A stretch of 16,245 nucleotides of DNA from Planctomycetota bacterium (GTDB lineage Bacteria; Planctomycetota; Planctomycetia; Planctomycetales; Planctomycetaceae). Positions 8,192 to 15,449 of the stretch are shown in pieces. The stretch covers positions 1 to 16,245 of the forward strand of contig JAJRTM010000119.1 of NCBI GenBank assembly GCA_024278285.1, in the 5' to 3' direction. The notes beneath the pieces were generated by a model. The model had not been told where the DNA came from, made no database searches, and saw nothing but the letters and a program-made list of their open reading frames with translations. How positions within the stretch are numbered: the first letter of the stretch is position 1; each line of letters begins with the position of its first letter. The position numbers were made by a program, and so were the translations under genes.

Positions 8192-9870
8192 TCGTCGGTT
8201 ACGCATCCTTCGCTGGCATTTTTTACATTTTTGATGTACTTATAAAGCGTACCCCGCGTCACTTTATAAGCAGGGGCAGTCCAGTCATCTCGACGCTTCT
8301 GTAGTTCTTCGTCACTCAAATCGACATCGATTCGATTCACTTCTGCATCAATCGAAATTTGGTCGCCATCTTGTAACAACGCAATCACGCCCCCCTCTTG
8401 TGCTTCGGGGGTGACATGCCCGATGATAAATCCGTGAGAACCGCCCGAGAATCTGCCATCGGTCATCATCGCAACTTTATCACCCAACCCTGCGCCCATT
8501 ATCGCAGAAGTCGGCGTCAACATTTCAGGCATTCCAGGGCCACCTTTGGGGCCTTCGTAGCGAATAACCAGAACTTCTCCCCCCTTGATTTTCCCCTGTT
8601 CCAAACCGGCAAGCATTTCTTCTTCGCTGTCATAACAAAGCGCGGGACCAGAAAACTTCAGGCCTTCTTTGCCCGTGATTTTTGCGACCGAACCTTCACT
8701 GGCCACGTTACCTCGCAAAATGCGAATGTGCCCGGTTTTTTTGATGGGGTTTTCAACCGGACGAATAATGCTTTGGCCTTCTTTCAACCCTGGAAGGTCC
8801 GCCACATTTTCTGCGAGCGTTTTCCCGGTCACCGTTAAGCAGTCGCCGGTCATGAATCCTTTTTCCAGCAGGTATTTCATCACAGCAGGCGTTCCACCGA
8901 TGGAATGCAAATCTTCCTGAACGAATTTGCCGGACGGTTTCAAATCAGCTAAAAGCGGAACGCGATCACTGACGGCTTGAAAATCGTCAATGGTCAATGG
9001 CACATCAACTGCTCTTGCCATCGCAATTAAATGCAGCACCGCATTGGTCGAACCGCCCAGCGCCATCACAATCACCAAAGCATTTTCGAAGGCTTCGCGT
9101 GTCATAATGTCTCTTGGCTTGATATCTTTTTCCAGCAGATTCAAAACGGCTTGCCCGGAATCAAAACACTCTTTCAGTTTGTCGGGATCTTCAGCCGGGA
9201 TGGATGCACTGTAAGGCAGCGACATCCCCAACGCTTCAATAGCCGATGCCATCGTATTGGCGGTGTACATCCCGCCGCACGCTCCCGCGCCGGGACAACT
9301 TCGCTTGACGATTTCCTTTCGCTCTTCATCGGTGATCGATTTGGAAAGATATTCGCCATACGCTTGAAACGCCGAAATGATATCCAGTTTTTAATTCTTC
9401 AAACCGCAGCCCGCACGAATTGTCCCACCGTAAACCATCAAAGAAGGACGGTTCAAACGCCCCATCGCGATCAAACAACCAGGCATATTTTTATCGCAGC
9501 CGGGCAGCGTGACCAATCCATCGTACCACTGCGCTCCCATGATCGTTTCAATCGAATCGGCTATGAGATCGCGCGATTGCAGCGAGTACGACATCCCATC
9601 GGTTCCCATTGAAATCCCATCGCTGACACCGATTGTATTAAACCGCATCCCAACCAGCCCGGCTGCCTGCACTCCCTCTTTCACTTTATCTGCCAGCGTC
9701 AACAGGTGCATGTTGCAAGTGTTGCCTTCGTACCAGACGCTGCCGATGCCTATTTGAGGCTTGCTCATATCCTCTTCGCTCATGCCGGTGCCATAAAGCA
9801 TCGCCTGAGATGCCCCCTGACTGCGGGGCTGAGTGATATGAGCACTATATTTATTCAACGAATCCGACAT
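8188..9870 (-). pseudogene. ilvD: Dihydroxy-acid dehydratase, interrupted by an in-frame TAA (560 codons)
   Basis: IlvD is the iron-sulfur dehydratase of valine, leucine and isoleucine synthesis. The frame begins at ATG 9870, eight bases after an AGAAAGG ribosome binding site, and continues [24 protein letters not shown], then [12 protein letters not shown] followed by TAA at 9393-9391 (codon 160). The same frame then resumes [69 protein letters not shown] and [15 protein letters not shown] to a TGA at 8190-8188. Length and motif order are normal for the family and no frameshift is present, so this is a single-codon change, not decay. Both conserved cysteine motifs are needed in one chain and the stop separates them. 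It may be a true nonsense mutation, a base-call error or readthrough. An upstream ATG at 9912 is less likely as the start. Confidence 0.88.
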
Positions 9871-9926
9871 CAACAAAAACCTTTCTTGGACAATGTTACT
9901 TTTTTTAGTCACTATTCAGCTTTGAC

Positions 9927-10005
9927 GTAGGGTCCGCTACCCGCGGACCACGATGGAAAGTGGAACTCCCTATTTCATGCGGTGGTCCGCAATAGCGGCC
10001 CCTAC
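9927..10005. repeat. 79-bp palindromic repeat, copy 2, in the probable ilvD leader
   Basis: It has the same length and orientation as 6961-7039. It starts GTAGGGTCCGCTACCCGCGG and ends with CCGCAATAGCGG and CCCCTAC. The arms are nearly identical between the two copies, whereas the central 20 or so bases (around 9951-9971) differ, as expected for a stem with a free loop. It lies 57 bp upstream of the ilvD start codon on the ilvD strand side, so it may be transcribed as part of the leader. Confidence 0.85.
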
Positions 10006-10190
10006 GGACTTTTTTAATTTTATATTACAAAATTGTTTTAACTAGAATGAAGTAAAAACCGAATGACAACCATTTCGTTTTTCCTGTTATTGCACGCAAC
10101 CCGGCACGCAAAGATGGGTGCAAGCAGACCATCCTACGACAAACTGGATATCTGAAAGGTTGATGGAATTTATTTATGCCACTAACTTTT

Positions 10191-10459
10191 GGATCGCTCG
10201 AACAATAACTGTCGTAACCTCGATGTTCTGTTTCTTGGCTGAAGGCCAAAATCATCATAGCCTGGGGCAACGGCCCAGGAACAGATGAGTCGTCAACCTT
10301 TTGGCTGAAAGCCATAAACAAAACAAAAGCATTGAATATGGCTTTCAGCCAAAAAGAGCAATCAAACAATTTTACCTGGGGCGTTGCCCCAGGCTATGGT
10401 GAAAGAGGCCTTTGGCCAAAAAAACAACTGAAACCGGACAGTAATTGTTCGAGCGATCC
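10191..10459. repeat. 269-bp MITE-like element with 23-bp terminal inverted repeats and internal hairpins
   Basis: The ends are 10191-10213 (starting GGATCGCTCGAACAA) and 10437-10459, inverted with one mismatch. Inside are TTGGCTGAAGGCCAA-type hairpins near each end, the hairpins 10261-10279 (CCTGGG...CCCAGG) and 10375-10393 (CCTGGGGCGTTGCCCCAGG), which also pair with each other, and a perfect 18-bp inverted pair near 10299-10316 and 10338-10355 (TTTTGGCTGAAAGCCATA / complement). No coding sequence and no clear target-site duplication are seen. One end is repeated at 719-757. Confidence 0.8.
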
Positions 10460-10575
10460 TTACGACGAAAATACGATCCCTCATCTGTTTTCATCGTACA
10501 GAATGTTATTTAGCTGGTGAAGTAACTCGGGGGCGTCTCTCGAAAAAAAGAGGATCTCTGCAAGAAGAATTTGCA

Positions 10576-11280
10576 TTACAGGGGAAGCGATTGTTCGGTT
10601 TCGCTGATAAATTGCCAGGCTTGTTCTGCCGATTCCGACTCGCGCAGGTGAGCGAGGAAATCTGGAGTACGGATTAAGCGGCCCAGGCGAGCCAGAATTT
10701 GCAGATGCGTGCTCGAATCCCGACATAAAACGAGAAAGAAAATGTCTGTCAATTCTCGTCCGCCCCCAAAAGGAATGCCTCGCGGAGTAATTCCGAGTGC
10801 CATCACCGATTCCCCCAATTCGTTAGGGAGTGGCCTTCGCGGATGCGGAATCGCGACCCCTTCATCGAACGCGGTTGACATTAACTCTTCTCGTTCAAGG
10901 ACCGCTTTCAAAACAATATCGGGCGACCAGACGTGCCAGGTTCTGCCAGCCACTTCCACCAGGCGTTCCATCACAGATCGTTTTGTACGTGCCTGTAACG
11001 GAACCTCGATTGTTTCCGGCGTCAGCAATGTACTTACCGGACAAGATTCAATCAAATGTTCTGACTGCTGAGATTTCTCTAACGCGGCTAGTTCGCCTTG
11101 AGAATAATTAGAGTAATTATTTTCGATCCACTCGCGAATTTCTGCGGATTGGAACTCCCAACGACCATTTGTTCTTCGCCCGGGAATCTTTCCCTTCGAG
11201 ACCATTTTTTCGACAATGCGCACATCTCGCCCCAATTGTCGAGCCAGTTCTTCGATGGTCATCCAGTTTGGGGAGGTCAT
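10576..11280 (-). CDS. Helix-turn-helix (excisionase-type) protein fused to a PTS EIIA domain (234 aa)
   Basis: Residues 6-52 form a MerR/excisionase-like DNA-binding module (MTIEELARQLGRDVRIVEKM, then GKIPGRRTNGRWEFQSAEIREWI). After a polar linker (about 53-80), residues 83-230 are a fructose/mannitol- or Ntr-type phosphotransferase IIA domain: LVEVAG, the LKAVLEREELMSTAFDEGVAIPHPR block with the phosphorylatable His146, the GGGRELTDIFFLVLC block and the HLQILARLGRLIR helix. The likely role is regulation, with phosphorylation of His146 controlling DNA binding; sugar transport is unlikely because no EIIB or EIIC is present here. The gene follows the isomerase-like gene by 31 bp on the same strand. 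The ATG at 11280 has no strong ribosome binding site; translation could begin at Met7. Confidence 0.85.
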   Translation of the reverse strand: MTSPNWMTIEELARQLGRDVRIVEKMVSKGKIPGRRTNGRWEFQSAEIREWIENNYSNYSQGELAALEKSQQSEHLIESCPVSTLLTPETIEVPLQARTKRSVMERLVEVAGRTWHVWSPDIVLKAVLEREELMSTAFDEGVAIPHPRRPLPNELGESVMALGITPRGIPFGGGRELTDIFFLVLCRDSSTHLQILARLGRLIRTPDFLAHLRESESAEQAWQFISETEQSLPL

Positions 11281-11311
11281 AATTGCCAGGTGAGAGTTTT
11301 AGTCTTGAGGG

Positions 11312-12235
11312 TCAGGTTGTCGCAGGGACGGGGAAAATTGTTTTCATCCAGTTCAAGCTGGATTGTAACAGGTCTATGTTTTTTGATTTCCAATTCTTTT
11401 CGCACCAGGTATCAATTTCGTATAGTCCCTGATACTCCAGCGATTCCAAAGCGTGAAACAGTGCAGGTAAATCCATTTTCCCTTCGCCAGGCAGACATTG
11501 TTTGCGTGGGCGTTTGGGGGAAACACCATCACAAACTTTGACCAATTTTATTGTATCAACAATCTGTGGCAACATCTGCTTCCACTTACTATCCTGCAAC
11601 GCATGGTAAGAATGCAAACAAAGCCCCACATTGGGATGCTTACATTTTGTGATTAAATCGTAAGCTTTATGAAGCGATGTGAGAAAAGTCCACCCATGGG
11701 CGGTCGCTGAACTCATCGGCATCACCGCCAGTTGCACGTTGCATTCCTGGGCGTACTCGCCAAGTAGCGATAAGGAATCGATCACAAGTCGCTGTGCATG
11801 CGAAGTAATATGTCTGCCTTGCTCCCCGGTTGCAACAACAACCGTTTTGGCTCCCAGCCAACTCGCATATCGAATGACCTGCACTGCTTCTCGCATACAA
11901 TCATCAATGAGATACCCATGAGCAGAAGTAAAGCCGCCAACCCAGGAAATGCTCGAGACATTCATGCGATGCTTTTCGAGTAACTCAGCCGTTTCCGCTT
12001 CGCCAAAATCTTCGTACTTCAATCGCCACAGGCCTATGTTTTTCAGGCCCAAGTCACAGGCTGCTTGAATGTCCTGTTCCATCGACCAGCGCCGTGTCGT
12101 CATCTGGCTTAAAGACAACCTGCTTAGCAGGGCATGGTTATCTTCAGAAGAACTTGACTTTTCTACCTTGGTAGAACTTTGCTGAATAAATTTATCATTT
12201 GACGAATACTCACCCACATTAAGATGATCGGGCAC
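11312..12235 (-). CDS. Sugar phosphate isomerase/epimerase-like TIM-barrel protein (307 aa)
   Basis: The fold is of the AP-endonuclease-2/xylose-isomerase-like TIM barrel. Family landmarks include DIQAACDLGLKNIGLWRLKYEDFGE (residues 55-79), VSSISWVGGFT (93-103), GAKTVVVATGEQGRH (128-142), VQLAVMPMSS (167-176), GWTFLTSLHKAYDLI (181-195), VGLCLHSYHALQD (203-215), LPGEGKMDLPALFHALESL (248-266) and YEIDTW (272-277). Barrel relatives usually bind a metal through Glu, Asp, His and Glu; here Met172 and His208 stand where I expect Glu and Asp, so the activity is doubtful. The first 35 residues are polar and serine-rich. Translation starts at GTG 12235, seven bases after a GGAG within a GAGGAGAGG site. 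Probably co-transcribed with the HTH-EIIA gene 31 bp downstream. Confidence 0.8.
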   Translation of the reverse strand: MPDHLNVGEYSSNDKFIQQSSTKVEKSSSSEDNHALLSRLSLSQMTTRRWSMEQDIQAACDLGLKNIGLWRLKYEDFGEAETAELLEKHRMNVSSISWVGGFTSAHGYLIDDCMREAVQVIRYASWLGAKTVVVATGEQGRHITSHAQRLVIDSLSLLGEYAQECNVQLAVMPMSSATAHGWTFLTSLHKAYDLITKCKHPNVGLCLHSYHALQDSKWKQMLPQIVDTIKLVKVCDGVSPKRPRKQCLPGEGKMDLPALFHALESLEYQGLYEIDTWCEKNWKSKNIDLLQSSLNWMKTIFPVPATT

Positions 12236-12507
12236 AGAGCCTCTCCTCGTCTAAAGTTAATTTGAATCTTAGAACAAGCAAAATAACGGACCGGAGTCTC
12301 TTGGCGCGAATGAATGATCGCACTCAAAAAGCTCCGCAACGTAGTATGAAAATGAATGCGCGATTCGTAAACAGCTATCGATACAGAATCGAAACTTTCC
12401 ACAATGTTCTGAAAAGATGTCCAATTCGCCAAACAGAACTTGACAAAATATCCCTTGAAGGTTCCACAGGGAACGCAAAATATTCGCAGCGATTGATGCG
12501 AATGTGA
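12236..12507. other. Intergenic region between lipoprotein and isomerase-like genes
   Basis: Nothing firmly identifiable lies here; short open frames on both strands lack family features. It probably holds the promoter of the isomerase/HTH-EIIA pair. A 7-bp hairpin ATTCGCA...TGCGAAT (12482-12503) sits just after the lipoprotein stop codon. Confidence 0.5.
12482..12503 (-). terminator. Possible weak terminator hairpin after the lipoprotein gene
   Basis: ATTCGCA (12482-12488) and TGCGAAT (12497-12503) form a 7-bp stem with an 8-nt loop, five bases beyond the lipoprotein stop codon. On the minus strand it is followed only by ATTTTG, not a true T-tract, so termination is uncertain. Confidence 0.3.
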
Positions 12508-14541
12508 TCAGGGAGAGACAGTCAGCAAGGGAGAAATTGCTGACTGTAAAATTTCATGAGTCCCGTCATCCTGCACAAAGGCGATCACGTGAACCTGCTT
12601 CAATTCCGGGGGAAGGAAATTAAATTTCATCCCGCGATTTTCTTCAATCGATTTCAACCCTTTGATTATTTCACTCTGAAGTTCCAAAAGGGACCGCTCC
12701 ACTTTTACTTCTGCTTTGCCTTGGGAAGCCAGCACTCCTTCCTGTCCACCGGGCATATCTCTGACCACCATTTCATGAAATCGAACTCCATTTCCAGCGA
12801 TATAACGAAGATGTGGATCAACAATCAGCAAGCGAAGTTTTGCATCTTTGCGCAGTTCGGGGATGCCATCTGCTTTTGCATGAATTTTGAGTACGCTTTT
12901 GTCGAGACTTACCTCCAGATCAAGATTCACAAGTGATATCTGGGAAATTAGATTTTCAATTCGCGGATAAAGCCCCTGGTACTGGGCCTGTGCATGAAAA
13001 ATAAGTCCCCCGACATTTCCTGTTTGTCGTCCATTGATCGCCATTAAAGGTGTTCCCTGACCACCGTAATAACCAAAACGTGCTTCTCCCGAAGAAACGG
13101 TCAGCGGATCGGGCCCCGGTATATGTTGATGATACCGTACTGCAATAAATTCGGGGACGGGAAGCGTTTTCTCAACTCCCCCCAACGCGATATCTGCCGC
13201 GACACAGGGCTGGCAAGCTGACCCGGTAAATAACTCCACAAGCGTGACGCGACGCCCCTTGCGTAATTCAATTTTTGGTTTCTCTTTCTCAATGAAGGAG
13301 AAAGCTTCCTTCTGGTAGACTTCATCCAGGTACTTTTCAAAATCAGCCTCTTTCCCATTCCACAGAAATCGAGTTTTTTTGATGACATCAACCGGCTCTC
13401 CGGTCGCACTTTTGATACTCCGTACCGCAGAGGCCACACCGGGTAAGGCAGCAAGTCGGCTGTAGATTTCCAGGGCTTGTTTAGTTTCCCCATTTCTTTC
13501 GTAATACTCAGCCAGAGTAATGACTATTTTAAGATAGAAGTGATTCTTCTTAATGATCTGCTTGACCGCGGCTTCCCCAGCTTTTTGTTTTTCCTTGTCA
13601 GTATCAGCCAGGTCAATCCGTGCCTGGAATTCAAAGAGAAGATTTTTCACTGCATCGGTAGGGGCATTCCCAACAAGCTTATTTATTTCGCCAAAATTTT
13701 TAACCACAATTTCACGATAGGCAGGTTTTTCAATAAGCTGCTCAAGCATTTCGACATAGATTTTTATAATCAAACTGTCTCCCCACCGCCGGGCTGTTTT
13801 CTTCATCTGTTCGGTCATTTTTATCAGCTGATCTGCTGGTGTTTTTTTTTCTATCGCCTTGGCCAGCATGTTAAAACCAGCAGAGAAAATAAGTGGGTTA
13901 TCGGGATATTCTTTAATGAACTGATCCAAAGCCGCAATCGGATCCGGCGCTGCAACGGCTGCTTCATACTCTTTGGTATGCTCTATCACCTGCTGGAGCT
14001 CTACCCCCTGCAAGTTAAAGTTTGATGATTTAATTAAGCGGGCAGGGGCCGGAGAAATTCCTCCTTCTGAATAGAACGATCCCAACACAATGTCTTTGTG
14101 TAGCGTCCCTTCAAAACTAAGCTTCTTCTCTTCCGATTGAAGTGCTACCAAAATTCCATTTTTCCTGAAGTAGATACCAGCGAGTTTTAATTTCTCCAAT
14201 TCAGGCGATGGGGCTTTATCCAGCATTCTTGCCTGTAAATGCCCGGCTCTTTCTTCAATTTGAAGCAGTATCATGGGGGACTGTCTTGTATGACTACTCA
14301 GCATCAGTTCCCAGCGACCATTCCAGGGGGAATCGCTGTCCTGTTCATCGGTTTTCGCACCATCAGCCAATTGAGACAGATCTACATTCGCAGTTTCTGA
14401 TTGCTCAACATCTGAAGAATCATTCCCGCAACCTCCTGCAACAAAAATCAGAGAGCAGAAAACAGCGAGTCGTAGATATTTATCAGCGTGACGCAAAAAA
14501 TGAAAAGAACAGATCACAAATACACCCCATTGGAAAAGCAA
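12508..14541 (-). CDS. Large lipoprotein with helical repeats and an Omp28-like thioredoxin-fold domain (677 aa)
   Basis: The N-terminus has a lipoprotein signal: basic ADKYLR, hydrophobic LAVFCSLIFVAGG, then Cys38 in a VAGGC lipobox, followed by an acidic Ser/Asp-rich linker. A beta-rich segment (about 72-180, starting WNGRWELML) is followed by helical, TPR-like sequence (about 185-385: EYPDNPLIFSAG, LAEYYERNGETKQALEIYSRLAAL). Residues 430-580 are thioredoxin-like with VTLVELFTGSACQPC (Cys443 and Cys446) and GTPLMAINGR, resembling Omp28-type proteins. It is probably anchored in a membrane facing the periplasm; a redox or scaffold role is inference. The start is unclear: this reading uses TTG 14541 without a visible ribosome binding site, and TTG at 14496 would give a tidier signal peptide. 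The C-terminus is beta-rich. Confidence 0.78.
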   Translation of the reverse strand: MLFQWGVFVICSFHFLRHADKYLRLAVFCSLIFVAGGCGNDSSDVEQSETANVDLSQLADGAKTDEQDSDSPWNGRWELMLSSHTRQSPMILLQIEERAGHLQARMLDKAPSPELEKLKLAGIYFRKNGILVALQSEEKKLSFEGTLHKDIVLGSFYSEGGISPAPARLIKSSNFNLQGVELQQVIEHTKEYEAAVAAPDPIAALDQFIKEYPDNPLIFSAGFNMLAKAIEKKTPADQLIKMTEQMKKTARRWGDSLIIKIYVEMLEQLIEKPAYREIVVKNFGEINKLVGNAPTDAVKNLLFEFQARIDLADTDKEKQKAGEAAVKQIIKKNHFYLKIVITLAEYYERNGETKQALEIYSRLAALPGVASAVRSIKSATGEPVDVIKKTRFLWNGKEADFEKYLDEVYQKEAFSFIEKEKPKIELRKGRRVTLVELFTGSACQPCVAADIALGGVEKTLPVPEFIAVRYHQHIPGPDPLTVSSGEARFGYYGGQGTPLMAINGRQTGNVGGLIFHAQAQYQGLYPRIENLISQISLVNLDLEVSLDKSVLKIHAKADGIPELRKDAKLRLLIVDPHLRYIAGNGVRFHEMVVRDMPGGQEGVLASQGKAEVKVERSLLELQSEIIKGLKSIEENRGMKFNFLPPELKQVHVIAFVQDDGTHEILQSAISPLLTVSP

Positions 14542-14709
14542 GATAAGAAACCATTGCAGATAGAAATGGCAATTGCCTTGTCCATTCTAGTATGCCCTGG
14601 TCGCATTAATCCAGCACGTTACTTAGAAATTCTATCGAGAATACAACCAAAGCAGTTGTCAGACCAACTACAACTTGCTGTACTGGAAAAACAGTTTCAA
14701 CACTCTTAA
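14500..14709 (+). CDS. Possible small protein of 69 aa, unrecognised
   Basis: An ATG at 14500 opens a 69-residue frame: a charged, lysine-rich first 20 residues and then a leucine-rich helical-looking part (AIALSILVCPGRINPARYLE; QLSDQLQLAVLEKQ). It is divergent from, and depending on the start overlaps, the lipoprotein gene. No ribosome binding site is visible and I recognise no family. It may be spurious; amino acid composition is the only support. Confidence 0.25.
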   Translation: MKRTDHKYTPLEKQDKKPLQIEMAIALSILVCPGRINPARYLEILSRIQPKQLSDQLQLAVLEKQFQHS

Positions 14710-14983
14710 TCCATACAACAACTCATCCTGAGCCATATCCTGTAAATCCCCTGCTTTCTGAATACCTCAAAATAGAGGGATTCCCCCTGTCTTGCCGATA
14801 CCCTCAAGCAGGCAGCAACGCCTTCACTCCCAATTATCGAAAGAAGACGTTTTCTTGAATGAATAACCTTTCAAGAAATGAGTGTCTTCTTTTCGTATTC
14901 CTCATTTTTCAGACAGTCCCGGCGACAGACAAAATTATCAATCTCTGCATTGCCCAGTACTGTTTCAGGAGCGCATCATCATC
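14710..14983. other. Leader and intergenic region before the small membrane-type protein
   Basis: No gene is supported here. The notable item is the imperfect long hairpin at 14838-14895. A promoter for the downstream gene should lie in or before this stretch, but I cannot place -35 and -10 boxes with confidence. Confidence 0.5.
14838..14895 (+). promoter_or_regulatory. Long leader hairpin upstream of the 60-aa protein
   Basis: Outer arms CGAAAGAAGAC (14838-14848) and GTCTTCTTTTCG (14884-14895), with one bulged base, enclose inner arms TTCTTGAA (14852-14859) and TTCAAGAA (14870-14877). The loop is AT-rich. It ends 88 bp before the start codon at 14984 and has no T-tract after it, so it may be a leader structure or a protein-binding palindrome. 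Confidence 0.5.
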
Positions 14984-15166
14984 ATGTATTGTGATACAAG
15001 TGCTACAGTTCAAGTCCATTTTCTGGAAGCCTTGAACATCGAACTTCGACGTAAAGCCGCTGTCATTTCTCTCAATAAGCAGCGTTCAGCCAGGCACTAT
15101 TTTCCGATGTTTCTGGCGAGCGGATTTGCCAGCTTTTCTGCCTGGACACTCAGTTGGCTCACCTAA
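14984..15166 (+). CDS. Small membrane-type protein of 60 aa, unrecognised
   Basis: The ATG at 14984 is preceded by a good ribosome binding site (AGGAG, 14967-14971, 12 bases upstream) and the gene is followed 35 bp later by a strong intrinsic terminator, so it is very likely a real short transcription unit. The first 37 residues are mixed and basic (ELRRKAAVISLNKQRSARHY); the last 23 (HYFPMFLASGFASF to LSWLT) are hydrophobic enough for one membrane helix or amphipathic anchor. No family is recognised. The frame is open upstream to a GTG at 14882, but that start has no ribosome binding site. Confidence 0.6.
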   Translation: MYCDTSATVQVHFLEALNIELRRKAAVISLNKQRSARHYFPMFLASGFASFSAWTLSWLT

Positions 15167-15201
15167 AGAACCACTCTGAAGAACGACCCTGAGTTTTATA
15201 C

Positions 15202-15254
15202 AAAAAAGCATGACAGGTCTGAACGTCAGACTTCTCATGCTTTTTGTTTTTTTC
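15202..15254 (+). terminator. Strong intrinsic terminator after the 60-aa protein
   Basis: AAAAAGCATGA pairs with TCATGCTTTTT (11 bp), with a further inner stem GTCTGA/TCAGAC, followed by GTTTTTTT. The A-rich left arm means it could also work on the minus strand. Confidence 0.85.
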
Positions 15255-15381
15255 TTAAGAGTTCAGATGGCTCAATAGATACGAATTATCCCAGTTTTGA
15301 CAAACCAGGTGATCATTCCACATGGCATCTTCGATCCGGTTCGAAATCGTGGGCATCTCTACATCGGCTTGTCCAGAAACG

Positions 15382-15428
15382 AAAAAAAACGGCCGATCTC
15401 GGAATAAAGCTTCCGAAAGCGACCGGCT
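15382..15428 (-). terminator. Intrinsic terminator of the secreted Tyr-rich protein
   Basis: On the minus strand GCCGGTC (15428-15422) pairs with GATCGGC (one G-T pair), with an inner TCGGAA/TTCCGA stem, followed by eight T residues (15389-15382). It lies about 20 bp after the stop codon at 15450. Confidence 0.8.
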
Positions 15429-15449
15429 TGTATTTGGATTCCTAATATA

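Larger units (their letters stand above)
9871..10575. other. Gene-free interval with two palindromic repeats
   Basis: No gene is supported; an open frame at 10025-10369 (minus) crosses the repeat and has no family features. The interval holds the second 79-bp repeat (9927-10005), an AT-rich stretch (10010-10060) that could contain the ilvD promoter (read on the minus strand: TAATATAAAAT), and the 269-bp inverted-repeat element (10191-10459). In 10460-10575 I see nothing definite. Confidence 0.6.

Noticed and set aside
9391..9393. Programmed readthrough or selenocysteine as explanation for the ilvD stop
   Set aside because: The codon is TAA, not TGA, and no stem-loop typical of recoding was recognised next to it. 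It is kept as a remote possibility only.
10025..10369. Minus-strand open frame of 114 codons
   Set aside because: It crosses the 269-bp palindromic element, which explains its open reading by composition.
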